Origin: Treponema sp. | Lineage (GTDB): Bacteria; Spirochaetota; Spirochaetia; Treponematales; Breznakiellaceae | Assembly: GCA_031273835.1 (NCBI GenBank) | Contig: JAISRD010000052.1 | Location: forward strand, 1-28,406 | Direction: 5' to 3' | Length of the DNA stretch: 28,406 nt | Translations under genes and position numbers: made by a program | Notes under the pieces: generated by a model | The model's input: the letters and a program-made list of their open reading frames with translations, nothing else | Told to the model about the DNA's origin: nothing | Database searches by the model: none | In this document: one piece after another, positions 16,867 to 23,702 of the stretch | Numbering within the stretch: position 1 is the first letter of the stretch | How the letters are laid out: each line of letters starts with the position of its first letter

Positions 16867-17370
16867 TTATTTTTCCCTCCCGGAGGCAAGCAGAGGGTTA
16901 AAGAGCCTGAGCAGTCCGAAAAGCAGGGGGGCGGTAAAAGTATTGAGGAGCAGTTCAACCCAAAAAAGGGAACCCGTAAGCGAATAGGCCGGAGTGGCTC
17001 CGTCAAAGAATAAATTCAGCGCCAAAAGCATGAACGCCTTGAGTATAGTCGCCGCCGCGCAGAGTATCATCGGGAGTATAACCGCGTCCAGGAAGAAGTT
17101 TCCCGTTAAAAGGCCTCCCAGGGCGCCTATGATGGTCCTGATAAAGGTATTAAGCCCCAGGGGGGCGGCGGAAAGAAAGTCCATAAAGAGGCCGGAAAAA
17201 AAACCCGTGATCTGGCCCGTCATGGTTCCGTTGACGTAGGAACTGTAAACGAGGATCCCCAGGGTAAAATCAGGCATGGCTTGATAAATGGTAAGACGGG
17301 AAAGGAGGGTCGACTGAATCAGCCCCGCTATAAGTACAAAGATCGTAGCCCATATAACATTTTTAGCCAT
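16867..17370 (-). CDS. mreD: Rod-shape determining protein MreD
   Basis: MreD is a small integral membrane protein of the elongasome. The 167 residues form about five hydrophobic helices, with the family-like stretches LVYSSYVNGTMTGQITGFFSGLFMDF and PLGLNTFIRTIIGALGGLL. Position supplies much of the identification: it lies between mreC (stop one base upstream of this ATG) and mrdA (start immediately after this stop). The sequence is poorly conserved between phyla, as is normal for MreD. Confidence 0.9.
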   Translation of the reverse strand: MAKNVIWATIFVLIAGLIQSTLLSRLTIYQAMPDFTLGILVYSSYVNGTMTGQITGFFSGLFMDFLSAAPLGLNTFIRTIIGALGGLLTGNFFLDAVILPMILCAAATILKAFMLLALNLFFDGATPAYSLTGSLFWVELLLNTFTAPLLFGLLRLFNPLLASGREK

Positions 17371-17371
17371 A

Positions 17372-18277
17372 TCACGATCCCTGTTCTTCTTCGGGCGGAT
17401 TTTCCGGCTGGGACGTTTCGCCGGAAGCGGCGGAAAAGGAATCTATGACAAATACATATTCAAGCCGGGAAAAATCAGCGGAACTTTCCACCTCAATTTC
17501 TATGGAAGTGTTGTTATCCTGATAGAGTATCCTCCCCACCCTGCCCAGGTTTATTCCGGCGGGATATACTCCCCCTAAACCGCTGGTAACTACCGGCTCC
17601 CCTATACTTATCTCGCCCCGGCTGCGCCTGCGGGTAAAACGCATCAACAGGGGTAATTCGGGACTCCCCTGCCCCTCCACAATACCCTCAAGCCGGGACT
17701 CCGACAAGCGTGAGGAAACAAAGGAACCAGGATCATAGAGGGGCATCACGAGGCTTTCAAGCTGGGCGGTCTGCACCACCTTGCCTACCAGGGTTTCCCC
17801 GCCGTTTTGATAGGCCACCACGGGCATATTGGAGGCGATTCCGTGCTTTTTTCCCTTATTGATCACAAAGGAGGAAAATAAATTATCCGGATCATGGCCG
17901 ATTATCTCCGCCGCCGTATGACGGTATACCAGGCCCTGGGAAAATCCCAGCTGTTCCTTAAGCCGGCTGTTTTCCCGGCGTATGTCCGCCGCGTTCCGTT
18001 CAAGCTGTTCGTACCGGGCCATGCGTTCGGTCAGTTCGGCGTATTCTTCCTTCAGCGTGGCCAATTCCCGGATGGAAAGTACCGTTCTGGAAACAAAGGA
18101 ACTTACCCCGTATATGCTTCCCCTGAGGCCCGAATACATGGAAAGCCCCATATCCCTGAATTCCATGAAACTCCTGGTTGAAAAGAGCAGTACGGAAAAG
18201 GAGATAAGCGTTAAGACCGCGAAGACGTATGCATCCAGATTGATGCGCCGCCGCTGCCTAGGAATATCCCCAACCAT
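17372..18277 (-). CDS. mreC: Rod-shape determining protein MreC
   Basis: MreC links MreB in the cytoplasm to PBP2 and RodA in the periplasm. The 301-residue protein has a short basic N-terminus, one transmembrane helix at about 14-31, a coiled coil at about 65-105 (ELTERMARYEQLERNAADIRRENSRL), and then the beta-rich domain with GHDPDNLFSSFVINKGKKHGI, PVVAYQNGGETLVGKV and the typical GEPVVTSGLGGVYPAGINLGRV. The C-terminus is acidic and Pro/Glu-rich. It starts at ATG 18277, five bases after mreB. Confidence 0.95.
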   Translation of the reverse strand: MVGDIPRQRRRINLDAYVFAVLTLISFSVLLFSTRSFMEFRDMGLSMYSGLRGSIYGVSSFVSRTVLSIRELATLKEEYAELTERMARYEQLERNAADIRRENSRLKEQLGFSQGLVYRHTAAEIIGHDPDNLFSSFVINKGKKHGIASNMPVVAYQNGGETLVGKVVQTAQLESLVMPLYDPGSFVSSRLSESRLEGIVEGQGSPELPLLMRFTRRRSRGEISIGEPVVTSGLGGVYPAGINLGRVGRILYQDNNTSIEIEVESSADFSRLEYVFVIDSFSAASGETSQPENPPEEEQGS

Positions 18278-18282
18278 CGGTA

Positions 18283-19311
18283 TTACCCGTTAAGACTGTC
18301 GTAGATACTGCGGGTATTGTCAAAGCCCTTGGCAAATTCAAAGTATTTACCCGCTCCCAGGGCAACGCAGTCCAGGGGATGCTCGGCGAGGATAACCGGC
18401 ACCCCGGTTTCCTTGGAGATAAGTTTGGGCAGTCCCTTAAGAAGGGAGCCTCCTCCGGTCATTACAATGCCCCGTTCCACAATATCCGCTGCAAGTTCAG
18501 GGGGCGTCTGCCCCAGGGTTGTCTTGATCTCATCGATTATCTGGGTAATGGGATCCTTAAGGGCCTCCCGTACCTCAACCGAGTCGATTTCTAGCCGCCG
18601 CGGAAGGCCGGTGATGGCGTCGGTACCCTTGATCTCCACTTTTTCGATGGTCTTCTCAGGCGACGCGTTGCCAATTTCAATTTTGAGCCGTTCCGCTGTC
18701 TGTTCCCCGATGATAAGGTTATGAACGCTGCGGACATGTTTAATGATGGCCGCGTCAAATTCATCACCCCCCAGGCGTATGGCGTTGGTAACCACCATGC
18801 CCCCCAGGGAAATGACCGAAATTTCCGTGGTTCCCCCGCCTATGTCGCAGACCATGTGGCCCGCGGGCTCGAATATGGGGATTTCGGCGCCAATGGCGGC
18901 GGCAAGGCTTTCCTCAATGACCGTTACTTCCCTGGCCCCCGCCTTATAGGCGCTTTCTTCCACGGCCCTTTTTTCAACCTCGGTTATACAGGAAGGTATT
19001 CCTATGACCATGCGGGGTTTGATAAAACGGTAGCGGGGAAGGACCTTGGTAATAAAGTAACGGATCATCTTTTCGGTGGATTCCAGGTCCGCGATAACCC
19101 CGTCCCGCATGGGCCTTATGGCGATGATGTTGCCCGGCGTTTTCCAGAGCATACGCTTGGCATCGGCCCCTACGGCCATGACTTTTTTAGTCCCCCGCTC
19201 CACCGCTACAACGGAAGGTTCGTTGATTACGATACCCTTTCCGCGTATATATATAAGGGTATTACAGGTCCCCAAATCGATTCCTATATCGGAATATTTT
19301 GCGCCGAACAT
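18283..19311 (-). CDS. mreB: Actin-like cell-shape protein MreB
   Basis: MreB forms membrane-bound actin-like filaments that orient side-wall synthesis. All actin-fold signatures are present in the 342 residues: phosphate-1 motif IGIDLGTCNTLIY (9-21), MVIGIPSCITEVEKRAV, phosphate-2 motif CDIGGGTTEISVISLGG and the adenosine motif GIVMTGGGSLLKGLP. Translation begins at ATG 19311 with an ideal GGAGG four bases upstream. A phenylalanine right after the start matches the membrane-binding N-terminus seen in other MreB proteins. The upstream TPR gene ends 17 bp before it, so both are probably in one transcript. Confidence 0.97.
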   Translation of the reverse strand: MFGAKYSDIGIDLGTCNTLIYIRGKGIVINEPSVVAVERGTKKVMAVGADAKRMLWKTPGNIIAIRPMRDGVIADLESTEKMIRYFITKVLPRYRFIKPRMVIGIPSCITEVEKRAVEESAYKAGAREVTVIEESLAAAIGAEIPIFEPAGHMVCDIGGGTTEISVISLGGMVVTNAIRLGGDEFDAAIIKHVRSVHNLIIGEQTAERLKIEIGNASPEKTIEKVEIKGTDAITGLPRRLEIDSVEVREALKDPITQIIDEIKTTLGQTPPELAADIVERGIVMTGGGSLLKGLPKLISKETGVPVILAEHPLDCVALGAGKYFEFAKGFDNTRSIYDSLNG

Positions 19312-19328
19312 AATGCCTCCAAATAAGC

Positions 19329-20285
19329 TTACATATTGAGCCGGGCTAAAGCCGGACCATAACTTGGATCCGCCCTGTAGGCCCGCCTGTAGGCTGCCCG
19401 GGCTCGTATTGTTTCTCCCTGGACAGCGTAAATCTCCCCAAGCTCATAACAGGCTTCAGCGCTTTCTATGCCGCCCTCCAAAATGAGGGTATAGGCGGCT
19501 ATAGCGCCGGGAATGTCCCCGGTCTGGTACAACGCTTTACCCAGTTTTAGGCGGGATTGAAAAATAATATCCGCATCCTTGGACTGTTCTATACAGCGCA
19601 TAAGATAGGCCCGGGCGCTTTCCCAATCTTCCATTCCCATATAGGAATCGGCAATGGCGATAAGCAGGCGGTCGGAGGCGCCTGAATCCAGCGGTTTAAG
19701 GGCTTTGCTGAATTCTTCCACGCTTTTCCGGTAATTATGAACCGCCGCATAGGCAAGGCCTAAGTATTCGCTTAAATCCTCCGCCGTGTATGAAGCTTCA
19801 CGGGCCTCCGTCAGGTAGCGTATGGAAAGGTCCGCATAATCGGACCCCTTTACATAATAGGCCTTTCCCAGAACATAGCGTATTCTTCCGTTCCTGTCCG
19901 GGTTTTTTAACAGGGCCCGTCTAAGACTTAAGATACACTCGTCAACATAAACAAGGGCGCCGGCATTGTTGATCTGTGCCAGGGCAAGCTGGTAGGAAAC
20001 AAACCCGCGCATGGTCAATACAAAGGAATCAAGGGGACTCCGTTTTAGAATATCCCCGCTTTTTTCATAGGCTTCGCTGTAGGAACCGGCATCCCAGTAC
20101 CGGAGAAGGTCTTTTTTCTCCCCCGCTTCCTTGTTTTTCCAGACTATAAGGAAAACGACCGCCGCGGAAATAAGGGCAAGGCCTAAAAAAAACAATATAT
20201 ATTGAAACAGCTGTTTTTTTAAGGCTTCTATGCCTATATCCGACCGGGAATTCCCGTCGGGCTTCTGTACCCAGAGTTTATACAT
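19329..20285 (-). CDS. Membrane-anchored TPR protein, first gene of the mre cluster
   Basis: The 318-residue protein has a transmembrane helix at about 28-48 (YILFFLGLALISAAVVFLIV) after a charged N-terminus. The rest is a TPR array, for example RIRYVLGKAYYVKGSDYADL, LSEYLGLAYAAVHNYRKSVEEF, and the C-terminal repeat CYELGEIYAVQGETIRARAAYRRAYRADP. No enzymatic motif is visible, so it is probably a scaffold. Its place ahead of mreBCD-mrdA-rodA suggests a role in assembly or control of the elongation machinery, which is an inference from context. ATG 20285 lacks a Shine-Dalgarno sequence, and the promoter lies only about ten bases upstream. Confidence 0.85.
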   Translation of the reverse strand: MYKLWVQKPDGNSRSDIGIEALKKQLFQYILFFLGLALISAAVVFLIVWKNKEAGEKKDLLRYWDAGSYSEAYEKSGDILKRSPLDSFVLTMRGFVSYQLALAQINNAGALVYVDECILSLRRALLKNPDRNGRIRYVLGKAYYVKGSDYADLSIRYLTEAREASYTAEDLSEYLGLAYAAVHNYRKSVEEFSKALKPLDSGASDRLLIAIADSYMGMEDWESARAYLMRCIEQSKDADIIFQSRLKLGKALYQTGDIPGAIAAYTLILEGGIESAEACYELGEIYAVQGETIRARAAYRRAYRADPSYGPALARLNM

Positions 20286-20295
20286 GCTTAATTTG

Positions 20296-20324
20296 ATTTA
20301 ATACTTTTTAGGACAAAAAGTCAA
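20296..20324 (-). promoter_or_regulatory. Promoter of the TPR-mreBCD-mrdA-rodA operon
   Basis: On the minus strand TTGACT (20324-20319) is separated by 17 bases from TTAAAT (20301-20296). Both boxes are close to the sigma-70 consensus. The expected start of transcription is near 20289, only a few bases before the ATG at 20285, so the mRNA would be nearly leaderless. The promoter lies between the end of rnpB and the TPR gene and separates the two units. Confidence 0.6.
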
Positions 20325-20337
20325 TTGAACAAAAAAA

Positions 20338-20950
20338 GCGATGAACCATAAGCCGGATTCTGTCTCCACCGCGGCCCGCCGGTCTCCGCCTTGAGTTTCC
20401 TCAAGGAAACTCAAGGGCAAAGGCCTTTGAACCGCGATTTTAGCGGCCATCTGTCTGGTCCCGGCTTTTCAGCCGGGATCCGTGCAGTCTACCCGTGTTT
20501 AACGGACGGGCCGCCCGCCCGGAGTTGCCTCCGGCCCCGGAACTATCGCCCCGGCACACTGCTTGACTTTGCTCCTGATGAGGCTTGCCGTTTTTCAGCC
20601 GCGTAGAAAAGGACCTTTGCCTCAGGCAAAAATCATCTTTTCCGGCGCCGGCGAAATCTTTCCGGCGGCGTTGCCGCCGCCGAGGTGGGCTCTTACCCTG
20701 GCAAAAAACCTGAAAGTTTTTCGCCTTTTTAAGGGGAAAACTTCAGTTTTCTCCACACCATTTCACCCTTACCCGAAGGGAACCCCCCGGGCGGTATACT
20801 TTCTGCTGCGCTTTCTGTCCCGTAGAGTTTAAGGCCCTGCGGTCCCGGGAATTACCCGGCATCATGCCCTTCGGAGTCCGGACTTTCCTCAGGAAAGGAC
20901 GCTCTGCCGTTAAGCAAACCCTTCTTTCCCGCGGCCGCCTGATTCATCGC
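20338..20950 (-). ncRNA. rnpB: RNase P RNA, enlarged bacterial type
   Basis: RNase P RNA is the catalytic subunit that trims tRNA 5' leaders. The P1 strands GCGATGAA (20950-20943) and TTCATCGC (20345-20338) pair perfectly. Conserved core blocks appear in order: GAGGAAAGTCCGGACTCC, GACAGAAA, GTAAGGGTGAAATGG, GGTAAGAG, AGGAGCAA and GAGACAGAATCCGGCTTATGG. A P18-like hairpin with a GAAA loop is at 20477-20460. The span of 613 nt compares with about 380 nt in E. coli. The excess includes hairpins at 20751-20736 and 20725-20700, a stem with a GCAA loop at 20682-20663, a TTTGCC/GGCAAA stem at 20630-20616 and a 12-bp perfect stem at 20416-20389. A run of seven T follows the 3' P1 strand. No strong promoter is seen, so part of the expression may come from the upstream operon. 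Confidence 0.95.
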
Positions 20951-20962
20951 CATAAAACACAC

Positions 20963-20977
20963 CCATAAGCCGGTTCT
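20963..20977. repeat. Copy of the rnpB 3' end located before its 5' end
   Basis: CCATAAGCCGG at 20963-20973, followed by TTCT, repeats the sequence at 20346-20361 (CCATAAGCCGG, then ATTCT) inside the 3' end of rnpB, in the same orientation. The copy lies 12 bases upstream of the 5' P1 strand, in the 38-bp gap between rnpB and the zinc-ribbon gene. Confidence 0.85.
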
Positions 20978-20988
20978 AAAGTTAGATA

Positions 20989-21831
20989 CTACTCTTCGTA
21001 ATCAATACCGGCCTTTTCCTCCTCTTCCTCATCTTCATCATATTCCTCATCTTCCATATCGTCCAGATCAGAAAGGCTGCCGGCGTCATGGGTATCAAAG
21101 AACTCCTCTTCCCCGGTTTCGGATTCTTCGTAGAACAGTATCCGTGAACAGCAGGGGCAAAAGACAATGTCCTCGCCCTGGCGTACCAGATTGGCGAATT
21201 GTACGGGTAATACCATGTGGCAACCGGTACAAACACCTCCCTTGATGGCCACAATACCCCGCCCCATTTTATTACGGATGATACGCTCGAATTTAAAGAG
21301 TATCTCCGGATCAAGACCGGGAATCAGGGCCTTTTCGTCCTCCTCAAGCTTGGCAAGCTGGGCTTTTTTCTCGGAAATTTCAGCTTCAATGCCGGCCCGT
21401 CTTTCCTCCAGTTCCTTTTCCTGCTGTTCAATAAGATCGGTGGTCTGCTTTATCTGCACATCCAGTTCGGCAAGTATACGTTCCTCCCGCTGAAGCTCCT
21501 TACGGTACTGCTGCTCCTTCTCGGCGGCGTCCCGTATTTCTTTATCCAGGGCTTCGTATTCCCGCTGGGTGCTTATCACATCCATGTTTTTCTCGGATTT
21601 TTCCCGCATGGATTCCGCCTCATCCAGCAGGGCCTTATAGTCCCCCTGGGAGGTCCGGGATTTTTCAAATTCCAGGTTTTTTTCGATAAAGGTCTTTTTC
21701 AAACGGGAGAGAAGTTCCTCCTGGGTAACCAGAACCTTGGGGATATCCGCCACTTCCTGTTCAAGCCTTATTTTTTCGGAGAGGACTTCCTGCAGGGTCC
21801 TCAGTTTTTCAAATACCTCTTCCATTACCAT
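20989..21831 (-). CDS. Coiled-coil protein with C-terminal C4 zinc ribbon and acidic tail
   Basis: A 280-residue protein of the DUF164/CT398-like group. Residues about 5-170 are almost continuous heptad-type coiled coil (for example EVADIPKVLVTQEELLSRL, EKELEERRAGIEAEI). A C4 zinc ribbon follows, with Cys201 and Cys204 (CTGC), then Cys225 and Cys228 (CPCC). The last 40 residues are nearly all Asp and Glu. Relatives are thought to bind nucleic acid or scaffold other proteins, but no reaction is known to me. Start ATG 21831 has GAGG at the right distance. It lies 26 bp after rpoD and just before rnpB, so it is likely the last protein gene of the dnaG-rpoD operon. Confidence 0.85.
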   Translation of the reverse strand: MVMEEVFEKLRTLQEVLSEKIRLEQEVADIPKVLVTQEELLSRLKKTFIEKNLEFEKSRTSQGDYKALLDEAESMREKSEKNMDVISTQREYEALDKEIRDAAEKEQQYRKELQREERILAELDVQIKQTTDLIEQQEKELEERRAGIEAEISEKKAQLAKLEEDEKALIPGLDPEILFKFERIIRNKMGRGIVAIKGGVCTGCHMVLPVQFANLVRQGEDIVFCPCCSRILFYEESETGEEEFFDTHDAGSLSDLDDMEDEEYDEDEEEEEKAGIDYEE

Positions 21832-21857
21832 GGCGTACCTCGTTATTAGATTGGACT

Positions 21858-23702
21858 TTAGTGATCCAGAAAATCCTTGAGCTTAAGGCTCCGTTTGGGG
21901 TGTCGCAGCCGCCGCAGGGCCTTGGCCTCTATCTGCCTGATCCGCTCCCTGGTTACGTTAAAATACAGGCCCACCTCTTCCAGGGTAAGGGAATAACCAT
22001 CGTCCAGCCCAAAGCGCATCTTAAGAACCTCCTGTTCCCTGTCGGGAAGGGTGGACAGTACCCCGGCAAGCTGTTCCTGGAGTACGGTAAAGGCGGTCTG
22101 ATTCGCGGGATTTTCCACATCCTTGTCTTCGATAAAATCACCCAGCAGGGAATCCTCTTCTTCTCCGATGGGGGTTTCCAGGCTGATGGGCTCCCTGGCG
22201 ACGTTTTTTACCGATTTAACCCGCAGGACGGTCCATCCCAGGCGCTCGGCGACCTCTTCGTCCGTGGGCTCCCTGCCCAGGACCTGCATAAGCTGGCGGC
22301 TTTCACGGACCACCTTGTTGATCTGTTCGATCATGTGCACCGGAACCCTGATGGTTCTGGCCTGATCGGAAATGGACCTGGTAATGGCCTGGCGTATCCA
22401 CCATGTGGCATAGGTGGAGAATTTATACCCCTTGCGGTATTCAAACTTTTCAACCGCCTTTATCAGGCCTATATTTCCCTCCTGGACCAGATCGAAGAAG
22501 TGAAGTCCCCGGTTGGTATACTTTTTCGCAATGGAGACAACCAGGCGCAGATTTGCCTTAATAAGCCTGTCCTTGGCGTTTTTCATCATGATACGGCCCC
22601 GGTTGATCTCCTTGGCCATAAGGTTGATGTTGTCGATGGGTTCCTCAAATTCGGCTTCCATTTGACGGAGTTTCTTTTGCGTAACCTGAATATGGCGGAT
22701 CAGTTCCTTGATCTCGTCGGAAGAAAGGCCCAATTCTTCCTCAAGGAATTCCCGTTCTTCCTTAACGGTAAGGCCCCGGCCCAGGACCCGCAGTTCCCGC
22801 AGGGAGCCGACCCGCAGGCGTTTTTCGATGCGTTCCTGTTCTTTCTTGTACCGCTTTATCTTTTTGGAGGCCAGGACAAATTTCTCGGAAAAGGCGGTTA
22901 TCTCCTCCGGGTGTATCTCGGCGTCCTGAATGAGCTCCAGAAGGCGTCTGCGCAGGCCCAGAAATTCCTTATCCTCATAAATATCCGTACCCCGGACGAT
23001 AAGTTTGCGCTTCAGCTCGATATAGGTTTTCAGCTCCGCCCCGGCCTGCCGCAGGGGTTCTTTGTAAAACTGATTGAGCCTGCGCCGCTCGGTCATATAC
23101 TCGGTGATTTCTTTCTTTGAAAGGGAAAGCTCCCTGGGGTCCTTTTTAGAAAAGGCCCGCTGGGCGATATGGTAAAATTCGGGGATTATCATGCCCGAAC
23201 GCTTTATCACCCGCTTGATGATGTTCTCCCCCTCTTCCATCTGCTTGGAAAGCTCCACTTCCTGCTCGGCGGTAAGGAGGTTCTCTTTTCCGATTTCACG
23301 CAGGTAGAGCCTTATGGGATCATCAACGGAGGATTCCTTTTCATTGTAAACCAGCCGTTTCTTTTCCGCTTCTTCACTTTTACGGGGGGCCGTTTCGGCT
23401 TCGTCCCCCGTAGTTTCCTCTTCAATGAGCTGTACATTGTTCGCTTCCAAAAGAACCAGGACCTGCTCAATTTTGTCGGTATTGGCTATATCTTCGGGCA
23501 GAAAATCGGAAAGCTCATCATAGGAAAGGGTCTTCTTTTCCTTGGCGTATTCAATGAGTTTTACCACCGCCGCGTCCTGCGCCACACCGGCGGAAGCTTC
23601 GCCTCCGCTTTGCTTAGGCCCGGCGGAATGTACCGGCTTCGGCGAAACCACAGGGTGGGATACTCCGCCAAAAGCGTTCTTCCTTGTAGGACTGCTGATC
23701 AT
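21858..23702 (-). CDS. rpoD: Primary RNA polymerase sigma factor (sigma-70/RpoD)
   Basis: RpoD directs core RNA polymerase to housekeeping promoters. The 614-residue protein has an acidic region 1.1-like N-terminus (about 45-95), region 1.2 (DDPIRLYLREIGKENLLTAE), a long non-conserved insert before region 2, and region 2 with NLRLVVSIAKKYTNRGLHFFDLVQEGN and TYATWWIRQAITRSI for -10 recognition. Region 3 follows, then region 4.2 (LTLEEVGLYFNVTRERIRQI) for -35 recognition. All promoter-contact parts look intact, which fits the TTGACA/TATAAT-like promoters proposed here. ATG 23702 overlaps the dnaG stop by 4 bp. The first 40 residues are Ser/Pro/Gly-rich and not conserved. Confidence 0.97.
   Translation of the reverse strand: MISSPTRKNAFGGVSHPVVSPKPVHSAGPKQSGGEASAGVAQDAAVVKLIEYAKEKKTLSYDELSDFLPEDIANTDKIEQVLVLLEANNVQLIEEETTGDEAETAPRKSEEAEKKRLVYNEKESSVDDPIRLYLREIGKENLLTAEQEVELSKQMEEGENIIKRVIKRSGMIIPEFYHIAQRAFSKKDPRELSLSKKEITEYMTERRRLNQFYKEPLRQAGAELKTYIELKRKLIVRGTDIYEDKEFLGLRRRLLELIQDAEIHPEEITAFSEKFVLASKKIKRYKKEQERIEKRLRVGSLRELRVLGRGLTVKEEREFLEEELGLSSDEIKELIRHIQVTQKKLRQMEAEFEEPIDNINLMAKEINRGRIMMKNAKDRLIKANLRLVVSIAKKYTNRGLHFFDLVQEGNIGLIKAVEKFEYRKGYKFSTYATWWIRQAITRSISDQARTIRVPVHMIEQINKVVRESRQLMQVLGREPTDEEVAERLGWTVLRVKSVKNVAREPISLETPIGEEEDSLLGDFIEDKDVENPANQTAFTVLQEQLAGVLSTLPDREQEVLKMRFGLDDGYSLTLEEVGLYFNVTRERIRQIEAKALRRLRHPKRSLKLKDFLDH

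Noticed and set aside
20391..20832. Two overlapping plus-strand open frames of 71 and 89 codons
   Set aside because: They lie wholly inside rnpB on the opposite strand, have no ribosome site and no sensible protein composition.
21861..23120. A 419-codon plus-strand frame opposite rpoD
   Set aside because: It is antisense to an unquestionable sigma-70 gene, and its product is Gly/Phe/Leu-rich with no family features.
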